Positions 26,701 through 35,883 of a DNA stretch of 64,000 bases are shown piece after piece. The notes under the pieces were generated by a model that made no database searches, was not told where the DNA came from, and saw only the letters and a list, made by a program, of their open reading frames with translations. Position 1 is the first letter of the stretch, and every line of letters begins with the position of its first letter. Source of the stretch: Butyrivibrio sp. AE2015 (lineage in GTDB: Bacteria; Bacillota; Clostridia; Lachnospirales; Lachnospiraceae); assembly GCF_000420825.1 (NCBI RefSeq), contig NZ_ATVR01000003.1:1-64000 (forward strand). Reading direction: 5' to 3'. A program made the position numbers and the translations under genes.

Positions 26701-27936
26701 ATGAGATCTATCGACAAGTTTTTTGAAACAGAAATAACTATTTTTGGAGTGACCATCACGCTTTTTGATCTGTTCTTTTTTACGATCATTGCGTGCCTTG
26801 GACTGTACTTCAGACTATCACTTTACGACATTGCGTCAGGTGACTACACTCTTGCCTTTGCGGATTGGATGAGAGAATGCCATGAAGCCGGCGGTTTTGC
26901 ATATCTTGGTATAAAGCCCGGTGTAAGTGATGCAAGTACCTTTGATTACAACTGCATGTTCCAGTATATCATTGTGATCCTTCATTACATTGGCGGCGGA
27001 ATCGACGATATGTACCTGGTAAAAACAGTTTCTGTCATATTTGATTATGTTGCAGCTATTACTATAATGCGCATTGCATATAACGTTACAGCCGGAAGCG
27101 TCAGAAAGTCTCTTATGGCTTTTGCGGCAGTTATGTTCCTTCCCTCAGTTGTCTTAAACAGCGCAGCCTGGGCTCAGAATGATTCTATCTTTACATCATT
27201 CATTCTTTTATCTCTTCTAAATGTTATTAAGGGAAAAGACAACAGAGCATTTATATATCTTGCGTTATCTTATAGCTTCAAGCAGCAGGCCATTTTCTTT
27301 ATGCCATTTATCATAATCATGTGGCTTAAGAACAGAATTAAGATCAGATACATCTTATGGGTTCCTGTAGTTCATGTTGCAGCTATGATCCCATGTGCCA
27401 TCGCCGGAAGAAGCTGGGCTGACCTCCTTGGAATTTATGGAAAACAGGTAACAATGTTTTCAAGACTTTCAATGAACTATCCAAGCATCTACACCATTAT
27501 CGCATCAGACCTTTCAAAGGATGTGAGGAAGATCATCATTTCAGCCGGAACAATGGCCACAGTGATCATAATGGGCATAATAGCTTATTATTCATATAAA
27601 AAGAAATTTGAAGTTACCACGAGATTTATGATAACTCTTGTTATATTTACAGCGGAGGTTTGCTGTTTCTGCCTTCCTGCAATGCACGAGAGATATGGAT
27701 ATCTTCCTGAGATATTAACTGTCGTATATGCACTCTTTAGCTACAAGAGAATGCCAATATGCGCAGCACTTCAGGTTATAACTATGATCACATATTCAAG
27801 ATTTTTATTTGGCTCAACAGTTCTTTCACTGTGGCCACTTACCTGCGCAATGCTTGTGATCATCCTGATCATTGGTTATGACCTTTACCTTCAGATGAAT
27901 GTTCCTGAAAAGAGCACGGAGATTGTAAATGGCTAG
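26701..27936 (+). CDS. Gpi18-like (COG5542) membrane glycosyltransferase
   Basis: 411 residues with about ten membrane helices. The first extracytoplasmic loop has SGDYTLAFADWM and a later helix has NSAAWAQNDSIFTS, both typical of Gpi18-like GT-C mannosyltransferase relatives that use polyprenyl-phosphate sugars outside the membrane. This fits with the GtrB-like enzyme at 17100 as donor maker. TGAGG precedes the ATG. Overlaps the next gene by eight bases. Confidence 0.75.
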   Translation: MRSIDKFFETEITIFGVTITLFDLFFFTIIACLGLYFRLSLYDIASGDYTLAFADWMRECHEAGGFAYLGIKPGVSDASTFDYNCMFQYIIVILHYIGGGIDDMYLVKTVSVIFDYVAAITIMRIAYNVTAGSVRKSLMAFAAVMFLPSVVLNSAAWAQNDSIFTSFILLSLLNVIKGKDNRAFIYLALSYSFKQQAIFFMPFIIIMWLKNRIKIRYILWVPVVHVAAMIPCAIAGRSWADLLGIYGKQVTMFSRLSMNYPSIYTIIASDLSKDVRKIIISAGTMATVIIMGIIAYYSYKKKFEVTTRFMITLVIFTAEVCCFCLPAMHERYGYLPEILTVVYALFSYKRMPICAALQVITMITYSRFLFGSTVLSLWPLTCAMLVIILIIGYDLYLQMNVPEKSTEIVNG

Positions 27937-28936
27937 TTTAAATAAGTCGCTGACTGTAATCATACCTGCATATAATGTGGAAAACCTTCTTGAGAAGTGC
28001 GTGGAATCTGTGGCAATGCAGGATTATCCCAAAGAACTTCTTGAGGTGATCGTTGTAGATGACGGATCTACGGATGGGACGCTTTTAGTTGCAGAGAAAC
28101 TCGCAAAAAAGTATTCAACTGTCAAAGTTATCCCCAAAGAAAACGGCGGATCAAGCAGTGCCAGAAATGTTGGCATTGAAGTTGCTACAGGCGAGTATAT
28201 TGGCTTTGTTGACAGCGATGATTTTGTTGATAAACGTATGTATTCCACTCTGGTGCAGGCTGCGGAGCGAAATGATGCGGATATGGTGCAGATATCAAGG
28301 GATGAGATAGCGGAAGATGGAACTAAACTCCCCGATGTTGTAACACCTCCTGTTTCAGAAGAAATAATAAAGCCTCAAGAGCAGATGAAAAGGCTTCTTA
28401 TGCACGTGGGAGATGCCTCTTTTTGCACTAAGATAACCAGGAAAAAGATCTTTGATCAGGGATTTAGATTTCCTGAAGGCGAACTCAATGAAGATTTTTA
28501 TCTGATGATACATGTTATGAAGTATGTTAATAAGCTTGTTACCCTACCTGAGCAGTATTATCACGTGTTCTACAGACTTGGCAGTAACTCCAGGAAAAAC
28601 AAGGAAGATAAGGACTATTTTCCATCAGTATTTACCGACATTGTGAGAAATGCAGACGTTGCGCTTGAACTGGTAAAAAAGGACTACCCGGAGCTTACAA
28701 AGGTTGCCGAGAGATTTGGCTTTGTTCAGAGGCTTGATTATCTTTTGCACATACCAGTTTCAAAGATGACAAAAGAAAATGCGTTTTATATGGATGTTGT
28801 TAATAATATCAGGGGTAATTTGGGCAAGATGGTGTCTAATCCACTATTGACCAAAAAACAGAAAATATATCTTTGCATTTTGGCGCCTGCCCCAAGATTT
28901 GTTCGAAAGGCACATGCTATGGTAAGAGGGCTATGA
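27929..28936 (+). CDS. GT2 family glycosyltransferase
   Basis: 335 residues. Canonical GT-A motifs: VIIPAYNVENLLEKC, VVDDGSTDGT and metal-binding FVDSDDFVD. The C-terminal 110 residues are helical and basic with no clear membrane segment. Overlaps both neighbours (eight bases upstream, ATGA downstream), so it is translated as part of a tightly coupled block. Confidence 0.9.
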   Translation: MASLNKSLTVIIPAYNVENLLEKCVESVAMQDYPKELLEVIVVDDGSTDGTLLVAEKLAKKYSTVKVIPKENGGSSSARNVGIEVATGEYIGFVDSDDFVDKRMYSTLVQAAERNDADMVQISRDEIAEDGTKLPDVVTPPVSEEIIKPQEQMKRLLMHVGDASFCTKITRKKIFDQGFRFPEGELNEDFYLMIHVMKYVNKLVTLPEQYYHVFYRLGSNSRKNKEDKDYFPSVFTDIVRNADVALELVKKDYPELTKVAERFGFVQRLDYLLHIPVSKMTKENAFYMDVVNNIRGNLGKMVSNPLLTKKQKIYLCILAPAPRFVRKAHAMVRGL

Positions 28937-30498
28937 GTAATATTAAAAGAGCTTCAATCTACATAATAATGTTCATATCTCTTTTAGTCAGTGTCTTCTA
29001 TGGCTTTCAGAAACAGGGCTACCACGAGGATGAGTACTATACCTATTACTCATCCAACAGAAGCCTTGGCCTTTATGAGCCTGACAGACAGTGGCAGGAC
29101 AGACAGACGATCCTTGATGAATTTGTGGTAAAAGATGGAGAGGGCTTTAACTATGGACTTGTGAAGCTCGTTCAGTCCTGGGATGTACATCCGCCTGTTT
29201 ATTACATGATATTTCATACTCTCTGCTCTTTTGTGCCCGGGACATTTACCAAGTGGACAGGAATAATCACTAATTTAATAGCTTTTGTTATTTCATTTCT
29301 TGCATTGTCAGCGCTGATGAACAGACTCGGTGTTCCTTATTATGTAAAGATCATGACTCTTGTATTTTGGGGAATAAATCCGGCTACCATTTCAAGCAAT
29401 ATGCTCATCAGAATGTATGCCTGGCTCACAGCAGCAGTTTTTCTCTGCGCTTACACCCATGTGAGAGTTATGCAGGAATATGACAGATATAAGAACAGGG
29501 TAAAAGACTTTATCGTAAAGCTAATGCTCCCTGTAATGGCCGTTTCCTATGTAGGATTTCTTATCCAGTACTTCTACATTTTCTTCTTTGTGAGTATTGG
29601 ATTTAGCCTTGCGGTATGGATGTTCTTTTACAAAAAGGATGTCTATAACACACTGATCTACGTAGTGTCCTGCGCGGTATCGCTGGGACTTGCTGTGCTT
29701 ACTTATCCCGCCAGCGTCCATCACATGTTTGGAGGCTACAGGGGAAGCGATGCGGCAGGAAGCCTTTTTGATATAAAGAACTCACTTGTAAGACTTTCAT
29801 TTTTCATTGGACTTCTTAATGACTATGTCTTTGCAGGTGGACTTATAATAGCAGCTCTTTTGCTGGTAATGGCCATTATGGCCCTGATGATAAAGAATAA
29901 AAAGCACAAAAAGATAAAGCAGGAAGCAGTTCTTTTGACGATTGGAACCCTTGGGTATTTTGTGCTCACAGCAAAATCAGCTCTTTTGGTTGGAAGTGCT
30001 TCAAACAGATACGAGATGCCGATATATGGTCTTATTATCCTTCTTCTTTTTTGGGATATTTACTATGTATTTGATGCTGCAGAGAGCAAGACCTACCTCT
30101 ATGCCTTTACTGCAGCTATGGCGGCATTTCTTTTAAAGGGCCTTATCTATGATGGGAATGTGCTGTTTCTATATAAAGAAGATGTAGCTAAGATAGAGTA
30201 TGCGAAGGATAACAAAGATTCAGTAGCGGTTGTTATGTATAACCCCGCCACGGCCTATAATGTGTGGCGATTAACCGATGAACTTTTAGAGTATGACAAG
30301 GTGTTCTATATGAATGAAGAAAACCTTGAACCACTAACTGACACAAGTGTCATAGGCGCAGAAAAGATAATTCTTTATGTAGCTGACGAAGACTGTCAGG
30401 AGCAGGCCATAGAGAATCTTACAAATGCCTGTCACAATATAGAAACAAAGACCTACATAAGTGGTGAAGATATGTGGACCACCTATGAACTTAGATAA
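28933..30498 (+). CDS. GT39-like membrane glycosyltransferase
   Basis: 521 residues with about ten to twelve membrane helices. The first loop contains GYHEDEYYTYYSSNRS with the acidic pair expected in GT-C enzymes and then DVHPPVYYMIFH, as in PMT/GT39 relatives. The soluble C-terminal segment (about 425-521) is extracytoplasmic or cytoplasmic depending on helix count. A longer frame from 28873 lies inside the previous gene; the ATGA overlap at 28933 is the natural start. No clear promoter or terminator follows until 30553. Confidence 0.78.
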   Translation: MSNIKRASIYIIMFISLLVSVFYGFQKQGYHEDEYYTYYSSNRSLGLYEPDRQWQDRQTILDEFVVKDGEGFNYGLVKLVQSWDVHPPVYYMIFHTLCSFVPGTFTKWTGIITNLIAFVISFLALSALMNRLGVPYYVKIMTLVFWGINPATISSNMLIRMYAWLTAAVFLCAYTHVRVMQEYDRYKNRVKDFIVKLMLPVMAVSYVGFLIQYFYIFFFVSIGFSLAVWMFFYKKDVYNTLIYVVSCAVSLGLAVLTYPASVHHMFGGYRGSDAAGSLFDIKNSLVRLSFFIGLLNDYVFAGGLIIAALLLVMAIMALMIKNKKHKKIKQEAVLLTIGTLGYFVLTAKSALLVGSASNRYEMPIYGLIILLLFWDIYYVFDAAESKTYLYAFTAAMAAFLLKGLIYDGNVLFLYKEDVAKIEYAKDNKDSVAVVMYNPATAYNVWRLTDELLEYDKVFYMNEENLEPLTDTSVIGAEKIILYVADEDCQEQAIENLTNACHNIETKTYISGEDMWTTYELR

Positions 30499-30552
30499 TT
30501 ATTTATAGAATTACCAATAAAAGGTGAACAGCAAACTATATTGCGTCCGCTA

Positions 30553-30561
30553 TGATATACT
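30553..30561 (+). promoter_or_regulatory. Extended -10 promoter before the nonulosonic acid genes
   Basis: TGA followed by TATACT (30556-30561) forms an extended -10, nearly the same as the one before recD2. The -35 region is weak. A start near 30568 leaves a short leader with AAGTGAGGA and the ATG at 30584. The preceding 85-base gap has no other feature. Confidence 0.5.
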
Positions 30562-30583
30562 GTAATGTAAAGTGAGGATACGT

Positions 30584-31786
30584 ATGAGAGCAGCAGTTAT
30601 TGGCGCCAGCTCGGAGTCAATTTATACAATTGGAAAAGCAAAAGAAATGGGCATTGAAGTGGTTGCCCTTGACGGAGATCCTAGTGCTCCGGGACTTAAG
30701 GCAGCTGATAAGTCCTTTGTCGTAGACATAAGAGATGTGGAAAAAGTCCTGGAAGTACTTGATGAAAACAGGCCGGATGTGATCTTACCGGTGCCCATCG
30801 GAAGGTACCTTACAACTACAGGAGCTGTCAATGATCACTACGGACTTTGCGGTGTTTCAGAGCATGCAGCAAAGCTTTGCACTGATAAATATGAGTTTCA
30901 CAGAATCTTAAGTGAGAGAGGGCTCAGAAATGCGGAGTTGTATCTCATTCCTGCAGGGTGTGAGTACAGCGACCCGGATGAGCTCAATGAGCAGTACCCG
31001 GTGGTGGTTAAGCCCAGATTTGGCTCAGGAAGCAGAGGGGTTCAGATCTACAACACGAAAGAAGACCTGGTAAAGGGCTTTTTACTGGAAATGCCATATG
31101 ATGAGGATTACTGCATTGAAAGCTGTATAGAAGGCCCTGAATATGGAGTTGATGGCGTATTCACTGACGGGATCTTTCATCTGATCCTTCTTAGAGGTAA
31201 AAGAAATACACTTCCTCCTTACAGGGAATGTGTGGGCTACTATTCTGTAATCGAAGATGAGGACAACAAAGCCTTTTTTGAAAAGGTAAAAGACCTTATG
31301 CAGAAGACAGGAGAGGCCCTGGGCTTTAAGAATAACCTTATCCACGCTGATATCATCAAAGACGAAAATGGAAAGCCATTTATCATTGAGACATCAGCAA
31401 GACCATCGGGCCATAATCTTCACAATCTCTTTACCCCAATGGCAAGCGGAGTGGACGAGGTTGTAGAGTTCATAAAGTATGCCCTTCCTGATCTTGGAAG
31501 AAGATATGTTTTTGAACCCAATGTTAAAAAACATATGATCATCAGATATTTTGATTTTGAAAATGTCAGAGTAAATAAAGTGCCGGAGGAGAGGCTCCTT
31601 AAGGAGAAATATCCTCTGAAGGCATGGAATTGCAATATAGAAAAGGGCATGACCCTTGGAAAAGTGACAAATGGGGCTTCAATTATGGGAAGAGGCTTCT
31701 TTGTACTTGAAGGTTCATCAAAAGAGGAACTTGACCGTTTGTGTGATGAGATAAAGAGCGAGTTTGAAGTGGAGGAAATAGGGTGA
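30584..31786 (+). CDS. ATP-grasp ligase in the nonulosonic acid block
   Basis: 400 residues. A pre-ATP-grasp domain (AVIGASSESIYTIGKAKEM) is followed by the ATP-grasp core: VVVKPRFGSGSRGV for nucleotide binding and HADIIKDENGKPFIIE with ETSARPSGH for metal, where the usual third residue Asn is Ser. Family members join a carboxylate, often an amino acid, to an amine using ATP. An in-frame GTG at 30572 lies inside the AAGTGAGGA that serves the ATG at 30584. It overlaps the cytidylyltransferase fusion by four bases, so ligation of an amino acid to a nonulosonic acid or its precursor is a reasonable inference. Confidence 0.85.
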   Translation: MRAAVIGASSESIYTIGKAKEMGIEVVALDGDPSAPGLKAADKSFVVDIRDVEKVLEVLDENRPDVILPVPIGRYLTTTGAVNDHYGLCGVSEHAAKLCTDKYEFHRILSERGLRNAELYLIPAGCEYSDPDELNEQYPVVVKPRFGSGSRGVQIYNTKEDLVKGFLLEMPYDEDYCIESCIEGPEYGVDGVFTDGIFHLILLRGKRNTLPPYRECVGYYSVIEDEDNKAFFEKVKDLMQKTGEALGFKNNLIHADIIKDENGKPFIIETSARPSGHNLHNLFTPMASGVDEVVEFIKYALPDLGRRYVFEPNVKKHMIIRYFDFENVRVNKVPEERLLKEKYPLKAWNCNIEKGMTLGKVTNGASIMGRGFFVLEGSSKEELDRLCDEIKSEFEVEEIG

Positions 31787-33711
31787 CTAGCGTTGCAATT
31801 ATTACAGCCAGGGGCGGAAGCAAAAGAATCCCCGGAAAGAACATAAAGGAATTTTGTGGAAAACCCATAATTGCATATTCAATATCTGCTGCTATTGAAA
31901 GCGGAGCATTTGATGAAGTAATGGTCTCAACTGATGATGAGGCCATAGCTGAAGTTGCCAAAAAGGCAGGAGCAAAGGTTCCATTTATGAGGTCCAATGA
32001 GACTTCAGGCGATTTTGCAACAACAGATGAAGTTATCGCTGAAGTCCTAGGTGCCTATAAAGAAAGAGGCAAGGAGTTTGACAGATTCTGCTGCATTTAC
32101 CCAACAGCTCCTTTTATTACGGCCCAGAGGCTCTCAGAAGCCATGAAGTGCCTTGATACCCACGAATCAGTTACACCTGTTACACAGTTTTCCTATCCTC
32201 CACAGAGAGGCTTTGTTATAGAAAACGAGAGGCTGGTGAGGAAATATCCTGAGTTCGCGACAACCAGATCTCAGGACCTTGAAAAGCTCTATCACGACAG
32301 CGGCCAGTTCTATGCTTGCAGAACAGATGCCTTTTTCAGGGATAACACAACAGACGTTGATGATATGGTCCCTGTTATCTTGAGCGAAGATGAAGTTCAG
32401 GATATAGATACCTTTGAGGACTGGAGAATTGCCGAGGAGAAGTTTAAAGCTCTCAGGGCAAAAAAGGAAAGAGCAGCTAGCGATGAGCATAGGCTCTTTG
32501 ATGACGCCTCATTAAAAACACCTTATTATAGGATTGATGAAAGTGCTCTTGATGCGGATATCAATATGCTGAAAACCGCACTGCAGAGCAGCTGGAACAA
32601 TTACATCTGTTCTTATTCAGTAAAGACTAACTCCCTTCCATGGCTCCTTGCCCACTTTAGGGATAACGGCTTTTTTGCTGAGGTCGTTTCAAAGGAAGAG
32701 TACGAATTATCCAGAATAATAGGCTTTAGAGCCTCTGATATTATCTATAACGGACCTATTAAGGACAAGGATACCTTTAGGGAAGTTCTTTTAAATGGTG
32801 GTCTTGTAAATATGGACTCAAGCTATGAGCCAGAATGGTTAAAAGAGCTGGCAGAGTCCCACCCTGATAAGACTTTTAACGTAGGTGTCAGGGTAAATTA
32901 TGACATAGCAAAGCTTATTCCTGATGAAGTCCTGGCAGATGAAGAGGGAAGCAGGTTTGGCTATTGCTATGAAAACGGAGAGCTTGAAAAGGTAATAAAC
33001 AAGATCAAAGCTCTTTCAAACGTAAGAGTCGCAGGACTCCACCTTCATTCATCAACAAAATCAAGGTCTACTGAGGCTTATAAAGCTCTGGCCAAAGTCG
33101 CTGTCTTTGTGGCAAAAGAGTATGACCTTTCACTTGACTATGTGGATATGGGAGGCGGCTACTACGGCGGAGTAGAAGGAAAGCCTGACTTTAGAGATTA
33201 TGTACCTGAAATAGCAGGAGTTCTTTCAGAGTATTTTGATGTAAATAAGACAAAACTTGTTATGGAACCCGGTGTATCGATGGTTTCATCAAGCTTTAAT
33301 TTTGTGACAAGTGTTATTGATACAAAGGACGTAAGAGAGCACAGATACGTAATAATTGACGGAAGCAGAGTCAATATGAATCCTCAGGTTACCAGAAGAT
33401 GGTATCCACACAGGCTTGAGTATAAGGGAAAAGAGACTGACAGAGCCCTCATCCCATCACAGATGGTCTGCGGTTCTACCTGCATGGAATATGACAGAAT
33501 GTTCCCAGTTGAAAATGCTGGTGAGTTAAAGGCAGGAGACAGAGTAGTGTTTACAAATGCTGGCGGTTATACAGTCTGCCTTACACCACTTTTTATACAC
33601 TATTTTCCTGCGGTATATGTAAAAAAGAGTGATGGTTCTTTTTACGAAGCAAGAAGTCCATGGACTAACGAGGAATTCATGATGAGGAACCATTTCCAGG
33701 AGGGAATCTAA
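31783..33711 (+). CDS. Fusion: CMP-nonulosonate cytidylyltransferase + PLP amino-acid decarboxylase
   Basis: 642 residues in one uninterrupted frame. Residues 1-230 are a PseF/NeuA-like cytidylyltransferase (IITARGGSKRIPGKNIK, VSTDDEAIAEVA, YHDSGQFYACR) that would activate a nonulosonic acid with CTP. Residues about 246-642 are an alanine-racemase-fold decarboxylase of the Orn/DAP/Arg group: PLP lysine Lys281 in SYSVKTN, glycine loop MGGGYYGG, and GSTCMEYD with Cys567. A charged linker joins the halves. GTG start, with GGAGG at 31771. The decarboxylase substrate is unknown; position beside an ATP-grasp ligase suggests it makes or trims an amino-acid substituent. Confidence 0.88.
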   Translation: MTSVAIITARGGSKRIPGKNIKEFCGKPIIAYSISAAIESGAFDEVMVSTDDEAIAEVAKKAGAKVPFMRSNETSGDFATTDEVIAEVLGAYKERGKEFDRFCCIYPTAPFITAQRLSEAMKCLDTHESVTPVTQFSYPPQRGFVIENERLVRKYPEFATTRSQDLEKLYHDSGQFYACRTDAFFRDNTTDVDDMVPVILSEDEVQDIDTFEDWRIAEEKFKALRAKKERAASDEHRLFDDASLKTPYYRIDESALDADINMLKTALQSSWNNYICSYSVKTNSLPWLLAHFRDNGFFAEVVSKEEYELSRIIGFRASDIIYNGPIKDKDTFREVLLNGGLVNMDSSYEPEWLKELAESHPDKTFNVGVRVNYDIAKLIPDEVLADEEGSRFGYCYENGELEKVINKIKALSNVRVAGLHLHSSTKSRSTEAYKALAKVAVFVAKEYDLSLDYVDMGGGYYGGVEGKPDFRDYVPEIAGVLSEYFDVNKTKLVMEPGVSMVSSSFNFVTSVIDTKDVREHRYVIIDGSRVNMNPQVTRRWYPHRLEYKGKETDRALIPSQMVCGSTCMEYDRMFPVENAGELKAGDRVVFTNAGGYTVCLTPLFIHYFPAVYVKKSDGSFYEARSPWTNEEFMMRNHFQEGI

Positions 33712-34785
33712 ATGCCCAGATTTGAATTAAATCAGAGGATAAAGCTTGCTGATCACTACATTGGCAAGGACGACCCTGTGTATATCGTTGCTGAGATGTC
33801 AGCAAACCATAATAATGATTTCAACAGAGCAATTGAGATAATACATGCGGCAAAAGAGGCAGGAGCAGATGCAGTAAAGCTTCAGACCTACACAGCCGAC
33901 ACAATGACAATTGACAGTGACAAGAGCTATTTCCAGATAGATGGCGGAACCCTTTGGGATGGAAAGACACTTTACAAGCTCTATCAGGAAGCCTATACAC
34001 CATGGGAGTGGCAGCCAAGGCTTATGGAAGAAGCCAACAAGCTTGGTATGGACTGTTTTTCAACTCCTTTTGATAAGACTTCCCTTGATTTTGTGGAAGC
34101 GATGAACATGCCTGCCATTAAGATCGCATCCTATGAGATCACGGATATTCCCCTCATAAGGCTCTGCGCAGCCAAAAAGAAGCCTATGATCCTGGCAACA
34201 GGCGTGGCAAGGATGGACGACATCAGACTTGCGATTGAGGCCTGCCTTCAGGAAGGCAATAAGGACATCATTTTACTTAAGTGTGTTTCAGCTTATCCAA
34301 CGCCTTACGAGGACGTTAACCTCAATATGATCCAGGGGCTTTCTGATGAATATGGCTGTATCATGGGCCTTTCTGACCATACAATGGGAGGAACCGTTCC
34401 TACAGCAGCAGTAGCTCTTGGAGCCAGAATGGTTGAGAAACACTTGACACTTAGAAGAGCAGATGGCGGAGCAGACAGCGCTTTTTCAATGGAGCCTGAA
34501 GAGTTCGCCGATATGGTAAAGAGCATCAGAATAGTCGAAAAAGCCCTTGGAAGCAGGGATTATAAACTCACTCCATTCCAGGAAAAGGAAAGAGAAGGAG
34601 CGAGATCTCTTTTCATAGTTGAGGATATCAAAAAGGGAGAGGCACTTACCCCTGAAAACATAAGGTCCATAAGACCTCAGCAGGGAAATGGCCTTCCTCC
34701 TGTAGAGTATGATAATGTAATAGGTAAGATAGCTTCAAAAGATTTGTTTAGAGGTGAACCACTTCACAAAGAAGATTTTTGCTGA
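33712..34785 (+). CDS. Nonulosonic acid synthase, PseI/NeuB family
   Basis: 357 residues. A TIM-barrel NeuB domain (IVAEMSANHNNDFNRA, AGADAVKLQTYTADTM, STPFDKTSLDF) condenses phosphoenolpyruvate with a six-carbon diamino sugar. A C-terminal SAF antifreeze-like domain (about 295-357, RSIRPQQGNGLPP) completes it. The KLQTYTADTMT wording is closer to PseI (pseudaminic) than to sialic acid synthase. The ATG follows directly on the stop of the fusion gene, with GGAGG just upstream. Confidence 0.9.
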   Translation: MPRFELNQRIKLADHYIGKDDPVYIVAEMSANHNNDFNRAIEIIHAAKEAGADAVKLQTYTADTMTIDSDKSYFQIDGGTLWDGKTLYKLYQEAYTPWEWQPRLMEEANKLGMDCFSTPFDKTSLDFVEAMNMPAIKIASYEITDIPLIRLCAAKKKPMILATGVARMDDIRLAIEACLQEGNKDIILLKCVSAYPTPYEDVNLNMIQGLSDEYGCIMGLSDHTMGGTVPTAAVALGARMVEKHLTLRRADGGADSAFSMEPEEFADMVKSIRIVEKALGSRDYKLTPFQEKEREGARSLFIVEDIKKGEALTPENIRSIRPQQGNGLPPVEYDNVIGKIASKDLFRGEPLHKEDFC

Positions 34786-34797
34786 TATGGAGGCATA

Positions 34798-35883
34798 ATG
34801 GGAAGCAAAAAGATCTGGATCAAAACAAATGCAAATGAAACAATCGCCCTTGGCCACATGCGAAGATGCATGACTATTGCAAAAGAGCTTACTGACCTTG
34901 GCGCAGACGTTTTTTTTATTCTGTCTGATGAAGAGAGCCATGATATTTTGACCTCTTTGTCCCAAAAGGATGGAGTAAGCTATGAGGCAAGAGTCCTGAA
35001 TACAATCTTTGCTAATCCCATGGAGGATTTCAAGGTTTTAGAGGATATGCTTGTTTCAGAAAATCCGGATTTCTTTTTAATGGACTCCTATTATCTTGAA
35101 AAAGAGTTTTTTGATAAGTTAAACAAGATAATTAAAAAACATTCGTTATCCACAAAAACCGGATATATAGATGATCTCTACAAGTTTGATTATCCGGTTG
35201 ATATGGTAATAAATTATGATCTTGAGATTCCGGATGGATTTTACAGCGCAAAAAAGCAGCTTCTTGGAGTTAAGTATTCGCCCCTTAGAAGTCAGTTTGC
35301 AAAGAGCGACTACGAAGTAAGGGAGCATGCAAGAAAGGCTTTCCTTTCATCTGGTGGGACCGACCCATATCATGTGATAGGAAATATTCTTGAAGAGATA
35401 TATTCTGAGAACAGCCCATGCAGAAAGGTGCTTGCTTACAACGATTTTGGATGCCTTGTCATTGTGGGAGACCTTTTTGATGAGGATTATAAAAAGCAAT
35501 TAAGAGACTTTGCTGCAGCAAATCCGTCAGTTACCCTGTATGAAGGCGTTTCAGATATGGCTGATATCATGAAGCAGGCAGATCTTGCAATTTCCGCAGG
35601 AGGAACCACGCTTTATGAACTCTGTGCAATCGGCGTTCCGACTGTGGTCTTTAGCATGGCAGACAATCAGATGGAATTTGTAAAGGCCTTTGATAAGGCC
35701 GGAGCAGTAAGGTATGCAGGAGATGCCAGAAGTGACCACAGGCTGGTTCAGAAAATAGCTACCTGGGGCACAGCATCTGTTGATAATAAAGGCTTTAGGA
35801 AAAGAATGAGCGATAAAGCTAGAAATCTTATAGATGGCAAGGGGGCATCAAGAATTGCCCGGGAGATTTTGGAGTTGTTATGA
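34798..35883 (+). CDS. PseG-like UDP-sugar hydrolase
   Basis: 361 residues, GT-B-like fold. IALGHMRRCMTIAKEL near the N terminus contains the family His (His20), and the C-terminal AGGTTLYELCAIGVPTV is characteristic of PseG, which releases UDP from UDP-2,4-diacetamido-2,4,6-trideoxy-altrose. With the synthase and cytidylyltransferase this gives the last three steps to a CMP-pseudaminic-like acid. Overlaps the next gene by four bases (ATGA). TGGAGG precedes the ATG. Confidence 0.87.
   Translation: MGSKKIWIKTNANETIALGHMRRCMTIAKELTDLGADVFFILSDEESHDILTSLSQKDGVSYEARVLNTIFANPMEDFKVLEDMLVSENPDFFLMDSYYLEKEFFDKLNKIIKKHSLSTKTGYIDDLYKFDYPVDMVINYDLEIPDGFYSAKKQLLGVKYSPLRSQFAKSDYEVREHARKAFLSSGGTDPYHVIGNILEEIYSENSPCRKVLAYNDFGCLVIVGDLFDEDYKKQLRDFAAANPSVTLYEGVSDMADIMKQADLAISAGGTTLYELCAIGVPTVVFSMADNQMEFVKAFDKAGAVRYAGDARSDHRLVQKIATWGTASVDNKGFRKRMSDKARNLIDGKGASRIAREILELL

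Noticed and set aside
33712-34785. Calling the synthase neuB (sialic acid)
   Set aside because: The KLQTYTADTMT block and the PseG-like neighbour favour a pseudaminic-type acid, and no NeuC-like 2-epimerase is present. The symbol was left empty because the exact sugar is not proved.
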